Shown here piece by piece: positions 58,701 to 64,000 of a DNA stretch of 64,000 bases; the stretch's first letter is position 1; every line of letters begins with the position of its first letter. The stretch spans positions 1 to 64,000 of the forward strand of contig JASJOG010000117.1 of NCBI GenBank assembly GCA_030142905.1, given 5' to 3'. The stretch comes from Heliopora coerulea. Its lineage: Eukaryota > Cnidaria > Anthozoa > Scleralcyonacea > Helioporidae. The notes beneath the pieces were generated by a model. The model ran no database searches. It was not told the origin of the DNA and worked only from the letters and a program-made list of their open reading frames with translations. Position numbers and translations under genes: made by a program.

Positions 58701-60525
58701 GTTAAAGTCTCAGTGGATGGGAAACTTTTTTAAAAATTTAAATGTTAGTAACTGCCGTGACTGGTCTCAAAAATTTCCAACGTTTCGAACAAAAGCTCTT
58801 CATCAGAGAAAGAAACGTGTTCTTATGATATTAACTGGAAAAAGTTTTAGTCTAACAACCTTGTTACGTAATCCTACGTTCAATGAAGTTTCACTTCATT
58901 TTGACAGCCTGATCTCTAAATAGCCAGCGCTGGGGTAAGAAACGGAACTGCGTCGAAGCTTCGACTCATCTTTAACTGATTAACTTTTGTTGCCACGAAA
59001 TTTTAGGTGATGCCAATGGTAATTTTATTTATCATTGGCTTTTCCGTTGTTTTTCTCGTCTTGATGAGTAATGATCAAGGATTCGAAACCTTTTTCATCT
59101 CCATGCTGACCACCTCCGTCATGGTAGTTGGAGAGTTGGAGTACCGAAGTGTTTTCCTCGAAGCTAAAAGGAGTCCTTTCCACCTCCTTCAAAAGATTTT
59201 TCTTGTCCTGATTGTAATGGTGGGCGGTATCGTCTTAATGAACCTTTTGGTTGGTTTAGCTGTAGGCGACACTGACAGCATAATGAAACGATCTCAGGCA
59301 GAGAAACGTTTGCATCAGGTAACTTTGATTGATCTTTAAATACTAATATTTTAGTTCATTTTTCTTTGGTTGTTTAATTAATGAGGATACTTCAACGCAA
59401 CAACCATTTAGAGTCCTTTAGCTGGATTTTCAAAATTAATGTAGTGCTGTACAATCCTCATCCTTGGCTAGTCTGTACATTTACTATAAGTGCTATTTGT
59501 AATAACTCAACGGTTATCTACGTCGCGCGGAGTCTACTGAGCAACTGAGTTTTATTGGTTCTTATCAACTATTTAAATCACATGTGTGACGTCACATAAT
59601 TCAATTTTGGTAATCATGCTATATGTCACACTATTTCAGGTAATTTGATTAATCGGCTGCATTATTAACAACTCAGTTACACGTTTTCCGTGGAAAAATT
59701 TACTTAGACTCTAAAAAACATTGTTTTAAACAATGTTTTCTCATGATGTGGTTAAAAACAACAACCAGCCGATAACTTGAAAAAGTATAAAAAAAAGCAT
59801 ATTCCGAATAATATTGAAATCTTGAAACTCAAGATTTGAGTTAATAACAACATCAAAGTTTCATGAAATTGTTACATTTCGACTTTATTTCAAAGTCTTC
59901 TTCTTTTGTCTGAAGATAACCTTGAAATAAAGTCGAAATATTGCAGTTTTACGACAGTCCCTTCTTGTTATTTACTCAAATACTGCGTTTAAGATGTCAA
60001 TATTATTCGGAGTATGCTTTTTTATGATGTGGTTAAAATAAGCACAAGATGATAATTTTCCTATTAAGAACATATATCAGGGATTTGAATCGTGAGTGGA
60101 GTTAAACCCCGTCACCATATGAATCATGGACAGCTAGAACACCTCACATAATAATCTCTGTCTCAGCGAATAAAACATAGCTATACATTTAATTTTGCAA
60201 TCACAAACTTTAATGCTCCTTTTCCTAGGCGTCCGTTGTCACAAGTTTGGAGAAGTCACTGCGATCCTTCTCGTTTTTATGGCCTCCATGGGAACTGAAA
60301 TTTCACGAAGAAAAAATTAAACATGAGCCATCTAAAGAAACAGGCTTCATTCAACAAGATTCTGAAGATCGCAAGAATAAAGGAAATAAGTTGCTTGCAA
60401 GAGTAGACACATTGGAAGAATCAATTAAAAGTAACACCCTCCAACTCGAAAATATGCAACGTCTGTTGGGAAAGATTGATAATATGGAAAGGCTTTTGGA
60501 AAAGATCAATGTCTCCGTGCAATAG
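37572..60525 (+). CDS. trpa: TRPA-family ankyrin-repeat cation channel (13 exons located)
   Basis: Tetrameric plasma-membrane, calcium-permeable channel; in animals TRPA members sense noxious chemicals or temperature. Exons join in phase except at one point. Order: acidic N-terminus (1-60), about nine ankyrin repeats (roughly 160-590, e.g. GTTPLHVAV, GDTPLMWAA, NWTALHFAV), the TRPA linker VLDKC (exon 8) with YDFFPIK, a pre-S1 helix with HPVVEKFVQMKW, S1, S2 ending NMIKELIQ, S3-S4, GIYIIM leading to S5, a pore with VGELEY, S6 with MNLLVGLAVGDTDSI, and a C-terminal coiled coil. MNLL(V/I)GLAVGD is diagnostic of TRPA. Total is about 1,020 residues plus one missing loop exon. Vertebrate TRPA1 has about 1,100 residues and more ankyrin repeats. 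The introns hold many mobile elements. Orthology to TRPA1, as opposed to another TRPA subfamily, cannot be settled here. Confidence 0.92.
37940..38029. mobile_element. TTAA mini-element, complete copy (trpa intron 1)
   Basis: 90 bp from TTAACTCTTTCCCGGGAGAT to ATCTCTCGCGGGGAAAGAGTTAA (20 shown at most), with inverted ends bounded by TTAA. The inner CGTCAAGGGGAT and GACAATTTTATTCG are the family core in reverse orientation. Confidence 0.78.
39269..39727 (+). CDS. trpa: trpa exon 2 (first ankyrin repeats)
   Basis: The acceptor follows TTTAAATTTAG. Residues 54-206: a helical section (CMEYLLQVYDEMDD, then L-E-D-W-L-T-S-I-V-E-I), then ankyrin repeats with GTTPLHVAVKWHNVDIAKCL and GETPVYLAALNGQVEILEEI. 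The donor is GTAAGT. Phase in 1, out 1. Confidence 0.9.
40044..41229 (+). mobile_element. Penelope-like element with inverted terminal repeats (trpa intron 2)
   Basis: Left arm 40044-40394 and right arm 40864-41229 are reverse complements of about 350 bp. They include a tandem of ACAAGATGTAGGGTG units and end TAGACGTAATATAAAAATGA / TCATTTTTATATTACGTCTA. The 470 bp between them encode a GIY-YIG domain, and the right arm overlaps the ORF's end. Inverted copies of the terminal sequence are known for Penelope-like elements. The reverse transcriptase part is missing. Confidence 0.85.
40516..40917 (+). pseudogene. Penelope-like GIY-YIG endonuclease, C-terminal part
   Basis: Encodes FFSFKDRIPKLMRSRIIYKY then C-Q-C-C-R-A-L-Y-F-G-Q-T-R-R-H, the GIY-YIG pair (I-I-Y and Y-F-G) with a spaced Cys-Cys finger. 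RISEHMGVS and the ending NENISSIPLSLF follow, as in related elements. The polymerase domain upstream is gone, so the product would not be functional. Confidence 0.85.
41745..42050 (+). repeat. AAGTGAAGTAA pentamer-based satellite
   Basis: About 300 bp of AAGTA/AAGTG units with variants (AACAAA at the left). It lies within trpa intron 2. Confidence 0.88.
42080..42300. repeat. TTAA mini-element fragment and a degraded tRNA-like repeat
   Basis: GAATCGTCTGACGTTAGTCA with GAGTAAAAT (42,098-42,128) is the mini-element core. At 42,220-42,295, GGGGATCGAGCCCATAACC and GGGACTCGATTCCCTTAC resemble opposed B-box sequences of a tRNA-derived repeat. Confidence 0.45.
42478..42772 (+). CDS. trpa: trpa exon 3
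   Basis: The acceptor TTTTTTATTGAG was chosen because it alone keeps the frame from exon 2. Encodes DPDAYGKGHTILYPALQGGN, I-Y-D-Y-L-M-K and, later, GKDGDTPLMW, the start of another ankyrin repeat completed by exon 4. The donor is GTAAGA. Phase in 1, out 2. Confidence 0.85.
43186..43256 (+). repeat. Degenerate CCCTAA-like repeats
   Basis: Contains AACCCTAATC, CTAACCCTAACC and CCTAAACCTAAC with spacing close to 6 bp, resembling a decayed interstitial telomeric repeat. It is too short and degraded to be more than suggestive. Confidence 0.4.
43498..43612. repeat. Cluster of short palindromes
   Basis: ATTCCCTATTTAGGGAAT and CTCCCTAATTAGGGAATACT lie about 60 bp apart, with flanking AATAAG / CTTATT. 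Together they form a larger symmetrical unit. A similar arrangement with a different sequence is at 45,335-45,410. Confidence 0.65.
44421..44987 (+). pseudogene. Penelope-like GIY-YIG endonuclease fragment (trpa intron 3)
   Basis: 188 codons with LPYLSKRGDSLVKSCVSKI at the start (end of the polymerase region), then SNVVYEITCPGCMKTYVGKT (V-Y...Y-V-G, the GIY-YIG pair with C-x-x-C), RLTEHS, and NKLLLIEEALHTKFNKPEIN at the end. It belongs to a different subfamily from the copy at 40.5 kb. The upstream flank carries the AACATATTCCGAA / CATCTTGGAAAACTCAAGAT motif found at several fold-back sites. Confidence 0.85.
45335..45412. repeat. Palindromic AATAATAACCT repeat cluster
   Basis: AATAATAACCTCCCCGTAGG, then TTATTATTTTTGGAATAATAA, then CCTACTCGGAGGTTATTATT (each shown to 20). 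Three symmetrical blocks could fold as nested hairpins. Confidence 0.65.
45654..45905. repeat. Solo Penelope terminal repeat with inverted partner
   Basis: 45655-45740 matches the left end of the element at 40044 (CGTAATATAAAGATGAGAGT, CAGCTCATGATTTTTATATG, GAACACAAAG-type end). The inverted ATCTTTATATTACTTCTAC and TTTTCCGCCCGGAAAATCAA are at 45,852-45,895, separated by an AATTAA-rich filler. A third, diverged relative is at 57765-57935. Confidence 0.7.
46440..46585. repeat. Hairpin repeat
   Basis: GTGTTTCATCAGGGGTTCCA with AACACGAGGAAATA (46,458-46,492) is the rough inverse of TTTCCGAGTGTTTGGAGTCT and TCTGATGAAACAG (46,528-46,562). It is a fold-back element in trpa intron 3. Confidence 0.6.
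46970..47129 (+). CDS. trpa: trpa exon 4
   Basis: The acceptor follows CACACTTTTACAG. Completes the repeat with WAASEHQLEIIQLISRH and adds DKQGRNLIHYALKYPRVLEY. The donor is GTATGG. Phase in 2, out 0. Confidence 0.9.
47208..47294 (+). CDS. trpa: trpa exon 5
   Basis: A 29-codon exon after ATCTTTCACAG. Encodes INKLDNRGMTPLKLCAIEGF then H-E. The donor is GTAAGA. Phase 0 on both sides. The repeat finishes in exon 6 with SAIVLLRNGC. Confidence 0.9.
47300..48810. other. trpa intron 5, left part, nothing recognised
   Basis: Ordinary AT-rich intron sequence. The only notable point is a TTAA mini-element fragment just after it. Confidence 0.5.
48820..48890. repeat. TTAA mini-element fragment
   Basis: TTAACACATTCCTGCCCGAG, then CTTGTCGAGTAAAATCG and CGTTAGCCAGAGTAAAAC. 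The left end is kept and the right end lost. It abuts the Crypton-type remnant. Confidence 0.6.
48888..51310 (+). pseudogene. Crypton-type tyrosine recombinase pseudogene, copy 2 (trpa intron 5)
   Basis: Parallels copy 1 at 34.1-36.3 kb throughout: ACTAGAAATACG...CGCAACAA at the left, ACATGAAC...AACAAAATACGACAA (49,755-49,835), then after an inserted element RNNGVGKLFLKVAQN and GRLTNHSGCTTCISGLID (50,535-50,650). The active-domain motif is N-H-S-V-R-K-T-C, so the catalytic arginine is lost. The 3' part shares GTCAACAACATACCAGTCCC and CACCACGCGTGTAA. It lacks the part equivalent to 35.1-35.5 kb of copy 1 and is split by a hAT-like element. Confidence 0.8.
50122..50523. mobile_element. Non-autonomous hAT-like element, copy 2, nested
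   Basis: Ends CAGGCCCGCCCAGAG and CTCTGGGCGGGCCTG; flanks agtgtcc on both sides (50115-50121 and 50524-50530). The interior matches 15945-16357 nearly base for base (GGTGGGGCCCAGGG, TTTGATCTTCATTTAAAACA-type, CAGTATGCTGAGGGAGCC). A 17-bp C run near the right end differs from copy 1. It interrupts the Crypton-type pseudogene, so it inserted later. Confidence 0.82.
51651..51931 (+). CDS. trpa: trpa exon 6
   Basis: The acceptor follows TATCTTTTATAG. Encodes SAIVLLRNGC, a non-canonical stretch with C-V-Q-I-F-R-G-N-P-S-C, then PPLSAAARNGRDDLVNLLLD, a clear ankyrin repeat. The donor is GTACGT. Phase in 0, out 2. It follows a 4.4-kb intron that contains the second Crypton-type remnant. Confidence 0.9.
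52098..52160 (+). repeat. (AAT)n-type microsatellite
   Basis: TAATAATTATAATAATTAAA-type repeats in trpa intron 6. A second ATAATAATA run is at 55139-55181 in intron 9. Confidence 0.85.
52248..52310 (-). repeat. TTTCACATATGAA palindromic repeats (intron 6)
   Basis: Three copies of TTCACATATGAA/TTCACATATGGA at about 20-25 bp spacing. They match, in reverse, the larger cluster at 56950-57190. Confidence 0.65.
52718..53045 (+). CDS. trpa: trpa exon 7 (last ankyrin repeats)
   Basis: The acceptor follows TATGTTCTAAAG. Contains NWTALHFAVDGKSLSTVEIL and NRTAVMLAVRKGQHKIVKRL, then a polar segment with LLLVALGLTHYTRARN. The donor is GTAAAA. Phase in 2, out 0. Confidence 0.9.
53274..53436 (+). CDS. 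trpa: trpa exon 8 (linker)
   Basis: The acceptor follows TTTATTCGTAG. Encodes the TRPA linker: KAAVKVLDKCLQKRYTKGEF then EINEYDFFPIKADEE. V-L-D-K-C and Y-x-F-x-P are family landmarks between the ankyrin domain and S1. The donor is GTATTT. Phase in 0, out 1. Confidence 0.88.
54328..54516 (+). CDS. trpa: trpa exon 9 (pre-S1 and S1)
   Basis: The acceptor follows AATCCTTGAAG. Encodes LAHPVVEKFVQMKWRSPAVR (pre-S1 helix) and NMLLYVIFLVCFTSHIILYS (S1). The donor is GTAATT. Phase in 1, out 1. The next located exon begins in phase 0, so a further exon must lie between. Confidence 0.88.
54600..55900. other. trpa intron 9 region expected to hold one unplaced exon
   Basis: By phase, an exon of length 2 mod 3 encoding the S1-S2 extracellular loop should be here. 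Candidates inspected were AAAGAAGTCG...ATTTG at 55,797-55,854 (good donor GTAACT but wrong phase and, in frame, a stop with exon 10) and a short piece after TTTCTTTCTTTAAAG near 54,620 (weak donor). Neither is accepted. Also present: TCCTATCCTA repeats (54,815-54,845). Confidence 0.5.
55904..55993 (+). CDS. trpa: trpa exon 10 (S2)
   Basis: Encodes VFWHSVFSLTVCSFNMIKEL then I-Q, matching S2 with the N-x-I-K-E-L-x-Q end seen in TRPA. The acceptor follows TGCTCTTATTTAG; the donor is GTTTGT. Phase 0 on both sides. It depends on an unplaced exon in 54,517-55,903 whose length would be 2 mod 3. Confidence 0.75.
56657..56893 (+). CDS. trpa: trpa exon 11 (S3, S4, start of S5)
   Basis: The acceptor follows TTTTTTTAG. 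Encodes YFRDFSNYVEWTMYFAAFVY (S3), then AGAIGVFLAWINLIWFLKRF (S4), then G-F-G-I-Y-I-I-M-A-K-K-V leading to S5. The donor is GTAGGA. Phase 0 on both sides. Confidence 0.92.
56950..57195 (+). repeat. TTTCATATGTGAAAT palindromic minisatellite (trpa intron 11)
   Basis: About eight imperfect copies of TTCATATGTGAAAT at uneven spacing (e.g. TTCCATATGTGAAATG, TTTCATATGTGAAGTC, TTTCATATATGAAGG, TTTCATATGTGAAATGTG). The core CATATG is self-complementary. Confidence 0.7.
57765..57935. repeat. Fold-back repeat related to the Penelope termini
   Basis: TTTTCCGGGCATAAAACGTA...AAAATAAAGATTAATG and ATTTTTAAGTGCAAACCCATGATCAA are mirrored by TTGATCATGGGTTTACACTT, AAAAATG...CGGCATTAATTTTTATTTT. The TTTTCCGGGC start is shared with the flank of the element at 40,028. 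Confidence 0.65.
58700..58925 (-). mobile_element. Penelope-like element tail (trpa intron 11)
   Basis: The minus strand reads CTCTGATGAAGAGCTTTTGT followed by TCGAAACGTTGG, the CTGATGA...GAAACG arrangement found at the ends of Penelope-like elements. No coding part is recognisable next to it. The small plus-strand ORF across it is not considered a gene. Confidence 0.5.
59007..59318 (+). CDS. trpa: trpa exon 12 (S5, pore, S6)
   Basis: The acceptor follows CGAAATTTTAG. S5: VMPMVILFIIGFSVVFLVLM. Pore helix and filter: FFISMLTTSVMVVGELEYRS, where vertebrate TRPA1 has G-D-I-N-Y with a selectivity Asp; here the position is Glu. S6 and TRP-like helix: VLMNLLVGLAVGDTDSIMKR. The donor is GTAACT. Phase 0 on both sides. 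Confidence 0.95.
59786..60027. repeat. Fold-back repeat (trpa intron 12)
   Basis: Nested inverted pairs: AAAAGCATATTCCGAATAAT with ATTATTCGGAGTATGCTTTT; GAGTTAATAACAA with TTGTTATTTACTC; ATTTCGACTTTATTTCAA with TTGAAATAAAGTCGAAAT. Outer TGATGTGGTTAAAA occurs directly on both sides (59,743 and 60,034). It carries the CATATTCCGAA / ATCTTGAAACTCAAGAT motif of other fold-backs here. Confidence 0.75.
60229..60525 (+). CDS. trpa: trpa exon 13 (C-terminal coiled coil, stop)
   Basis: The acceptor follows CTCCTTTTCCTAG. 98 codons then TAG. Encodes a basic/aromatic stretch (SFSFLWPPWELKF) and a heptad-rich coiled coil (LLARVDTLEESI, then L-E-N-M-Q-R-L-L-G-K-I-D-N-M-E-R-L-L-E-K-I). The tetramer in TRPA1 is held by such a central coil. 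Confidence 0.9.
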   Translation, partial: ASVVTSLEKSLRSFSFLWPPWELKFHEEKIKHEPSKETGFIQQDSEDRKNKGNKLLARVDTLEESIKSNTLQLENMQRLLGKIDNMERLLEKINVSVQ

Positions 60526-62450
60526 AGAGAACCGTTGAAAACTAAATATCTGCTTAACTGCATAATTATTTATCAATATTTCTGGTGGGATTAACGAAAG
60601 GATCAAATTGGCTATGTAGCAATGTGACAGCTTTTGTATCTATTAGTAGTGCTGCCTGGGGAGATGCTTGGGTGGTTAAGCCCTCCCTCAAGAGCAGGAA
60701 GTGGGTGGGCATAGAATTAACAAAGATACCTTTTTGTTTAGAAATAGTCGTAAGTTTATAAATCAGAAATACTTTAATAATTGGTTTTTGAAGTCCATCT
60801 ATTAAATTCTCCACTCATAAATTAGGTGACAAGTTTAATTTTTTTAACGATTGGTATGCTTAAATCATCTGAGAAGGGCATTTAATTTCCCGTGCATCTT
60901 GACGGAAAGAAATGTTCTCGTTTTCTATCGAAAATGGCCTTTAGAGACTTCAAAATTTCCTGCTACGGCATAACCAAAGACCTCCATGAAAAACTGCTTT
61001 CTAGCGAGGCATTCAAATACCTTCTCTATCAAAAATCTGGGTGCGCCTCTGTATAATATTTAAACTAAAAGGATCCAATTTTTATGCTTAGGGAAAAAGG
61101 ACAATTTGGGCAAAAGAGATAATTGGTCATAAAACCTCTCTGAAATGTCTAAATGTTAACCCTCAACAAAGTGATGCAGAGTGCATGTACTCTAGTTATA
61201 CTTCTTTGGTCGTTTGGTCGAACTGCTTTTAGTCGTCTACTACCATGACACTGTATAGTACTTTGCGTTTAACAGCTCATAAAATTTAACAGGCCAACCA
61301 ATAACTTGTTTGCTTTGACATTCTCATACAGCTATTTCAGTGACTATTAAACCTGTGCTATTGCAAGAAAGTTAAAACTAAAAGAAAGCTTGGGGTTTCT
61401 ACTCTGAAATGATTTCAGTGTTTAATTTGTTCACGAGTGGATAATCTGTGGACAGCTGGGGTACGTGACATTGACACCCAAACTCCTAAGGAATCTCTCG
61501 GAAGAGCTGAGACGGAACAAATACACTGGAAATTACTCATACAATGAAAAACAAGGCAAAAAGAAAATGATTTGGCTAAAATATTTGAACCAAATCCAGC
61601 AGATGTAGTGATTTGAAGTCTATCCAGTGGAAATTTAATCCATCGCCTTTCACATTTCTGTTCAAATTTGTTCAATGCTGACAAAAAGGATTAGTAACAG
61701 ACCGAGCGACGAAGAATCGAGGTTCAGGGCCGTCAAAGCCCGGAGCACAATTGCATTAGGTGATCACTTTCCCATTTATTCCGGGATGAAACGCTGACTT
61801 CTATCTATCCTGTGATATAGAGGTCAGTGGGAAGAAAGTAGCGTCTTAAAAAAGACTTTTGGTGAATCTCTAAATTGCTTTTTGCCCCGTGGAGCCATAA
61901 GTCTAGCACAACAACTCCGAAAATTAGGTTAAACTATATTTGAGACGTAAAATAGAAGTAGCAAGAAATAGATAAGTCCCTGAGACACTTATCAACCTCA
62001 GCGACAGAAGATCCAACAGGATATCATAAAATTGGTTTATTATAGAATTGGCTTATTGGATCAATTTATATTAGCTTAGTAGGAGCCTGGGGCTTGGTAG
62101 CAGATGCACCTTAGGCAAAAGGACCTTCGAAGATCGTGAAAGAAAGAAGAATTGTGAGCTAATTCGAATCAGTATTTACATTTGTTTGAACGTGTGAACT
62201 AAGACAGTTGTTAGATTGAATCAATAAAGTCGGTAACTTTTGAAAGAAGCTATATTGTATAACAAGTATAAGTAATGTCGGTGAATTTTAGTTTTTATTT
62301 ACAAAACCGCGTAGTGAATACATATGTAATGACAAAAACATTGCGTTTATTTGGTCTTTGAATAAACTGTGAGTTTTTCAATATTGATATTTAAATAACC
62401 GAATCTGGATTTTGAACAGTTTCTAAAGCCGTTTTACCCACGCGTCTTGA
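60526..62450 (+). other. 3' flank of trpa
   Basis: Presumed 3' untranslated region, then intergenic DNA. The first clear AATAAA I note downstream is at about 62,222 (GAATCAATAAAGTCGG), so the transcript end is uncertain. No ORF with recognisable motifs on either strand. Confidence 0.4.
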
Positions 62451-62545
62451 AGACCGGATAACTAATGTAACATAAGAATGGATAGCACCTTTTCTTTGTC
62501 AACAGGAAGTCTGATAAATCTTCTCCCATTGGCCTTATGGTGAAG

Positions 62546-62632
62546 ATTACCACAGGCCATAATAAATTTTGGTACACTAGATCCCGTAAAGGCAAACAAC
62601 TATTATTTATTGAACACATATCTTGAGTGTGG
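62546..62632 (+). pseudogene. Possible short Penelope-like ORF remnant
   Basis: In one frame GHNKFWYTRSRKGKQLLFIE then H-I-S and a stop. This resembles the L-Y-W-S-K-S-x-x-x-N-K-L-L-L-I-E-E-A part of the ORF at 44.9 kb. It is very short, so the call is weak. Confidence 0.35.
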
Positions 62633-62639
62633 GAAAAGA

Positions 62640-64000
62640 TTCAAACTTTGTAACTTAAGTGGCCTTGCACTGATAAACAGACCTGATTTAAATCAAATCA
62701 ACAGGCTTCGTGAAGAAATTCATCACGTGAAATAGAGTCATATCTGGTAGCACAGGAATATAAACATGATAGAAAACAAGAAGAAATCAGTTACTAGAGA
62801 ATATTTTTTTGTGGCTTTCATATCACAGGCATTATTCCAGCGAAAGGTCTGCAGTGAAATTACTGACATTATCTAACCAATCTCTAATAAAATTAAGGTA
62901 GAAATATGGTGGCATAGAGATTGAATTTTCAGGAAATCAAATCGCGTCCAGCAGGGATTCTTCAATTACGGATGAACGAATTAAGAATGAAAGGATAGAT
63001 CAAGAAATGGTCAAAAAGAGAATAGAAAAGGAAAAGCAATAGTTAATTAAAAGAAAAGATCATAAAAAAGGAAAATAAGGAATTTCCAAGGTGTAGTTTG
63101 TCGGAGTATGTTTCTTTTCCAAAAAAGCAGGGCTAGAAATATTCACTTGTATGATATGTAATTTTTGTGCCCTAGAAGTCACCTTCAATTCAAACAAAAA
63201 TGCCACATGGTCAACTGATGAATTAAAATATTCTAAGGACCCGTTTATACTTGCGATGTTCCGCCTTGCGATTGACATCTAGGAACACGTGTTAAGCCGG
63301 AAAGAGCATGGAGGAGTGAGTCATAAGCGGATATCTTGCGCATGGGTTGCCATGAATTTATTGTGTACACCAAGATGACAATCGTAAGGTTCAAAATTCC
63401 TCGCGTAAACAGGCCTTAAACTGGAATTATGAGGTTGCTTGTAAGGTATACTTCTGCTTTCGATCAGAATGAATCAGAATTTACATAATGCTAATAAAAT
63501 GTTTGTTTCAGCATAAGCCTTCGGGCAAACAGCCTCCAAAAAGATTTCTCCAGACCTGAAAAGGAGGATCACCAAACTGACGCACATTAACAGATCAAGG
63601 ATTATTGAGATAGAAAAGTAACGGAAAAGGTATAAGAGTGAGAATCGATGAGAAAAATTAAAGGTGTAAGCCGTCCGATAATCTGCGTCACACGTTCTAA
63701 TAGGAACAACGTTTCAATTGATCAATAAAATTAATTGTTTAGGATGAAAAAAAAAAAAACTCGTTTAAAATAAAAAAACACTGTACATGGTAACTTTAAA
63801 TAAAGCACCGATCACCTAGTTTTTAGGTATAGCTATTGAAAAAATTTCTGTATGATAGATGTGCGTTCAAGCCAAACGTTTTTAAGACCTTTCAATTTTC
63901 GTTCGATCAATTAGACCAGTAAATGCTGTTTTAAAAAGATCGGGAAGCTAGGAAATCCATTTAAGTTATTTATCAATAATAACTCTGATCATACCACTAT
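62640..64000. other. Right edge, no gene recognised
   Basis: A good acceptor (TGTTTGTTTCAG, ending 63,510) is followed by 16 codons (HKPSGKQPPKRFLQT) and a TGA. AATAAA follows at 63,726 with an A-run about 20 bp on. This could be the last exon of an unseen gene, or chance. Nothing else is supported. Confidence 0.3.

Overview
This is eukaryotic, AT-rich animal DNA. Genes are split into short exons with GT/AG introns, and the spaces between are crowded with decayed mobile elements. No prokaryotic features are visible. The repeat content (Penelope-like elements, Crypton-type tyrosine-recombinase remnants, tRNA-derived SINEs, TTAA mini-elements) and the two gene families suggest an anthozoan cnidarian (coral or anemone). 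That assignment is an inference.

Two real genes are supported. (1) On the minus strand, from 11,621 down to 781, lie the first seven coding exons of a phosphorylase kinase gamma catalytic subunit. All exon phases agree and give residues 1 to about 206, through the activation loop. The rest of the gene lies beyond the left edge. (2) On the plus strand, from 37,572 to 60,525, lies a TRPA-family ankyrin-repeat cation channel. Thirteen exons are located: the ankyrin domain, S1, S2, S3-S5, the pore with S6, and a C-terminal coiled coil. One short exon for the S1-S2 extracellular loop is missing from this model, because the phase between exons 9 and 10 does not match. A lone exon-like ORF at about 23.1-23.4 kb is the only other host-gene candidate.

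Layout: 0-12 kb, the kinase gene, with SINEs, a 0.6-kb direct duplication and a Tc1/mariner remnant in its introns. 12-17 kb, repeats, including a hAT-like element nested inside a larger mini-element. 17.9-21.8 kb, a gypsy-type LTR element with intact LTRs and a 5-bp target duplication, but lacking protease and most of the integrase core. 22-37 kb, intergenic: a TTAA mini-element, a Penelope-like remnant, a diverged triplicated 0.7-kb sequence, a near-perfect SINE palindrome and a Crypton-type pseudogene. 37.5-60.5 kb, the TRPA gene, whose introns hold Penelope-like copies, a second Crypton pseudogene split by a second copy of the hAT-like element, and several fold-back sequences. 60.5-64 kb, the region 3' of TRPA, with no clear gene.

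The two genes have no evident functional link. Nothing looks like an undescribed multi-gene system. The most interesting items are hammerhead-ribozyme-like cores in the Penelope-like tails, the paired Crypton remnants, the reduced ankyrin domain and Glu-bearing pore of the channel, and the fold-back architecture of several repeats.
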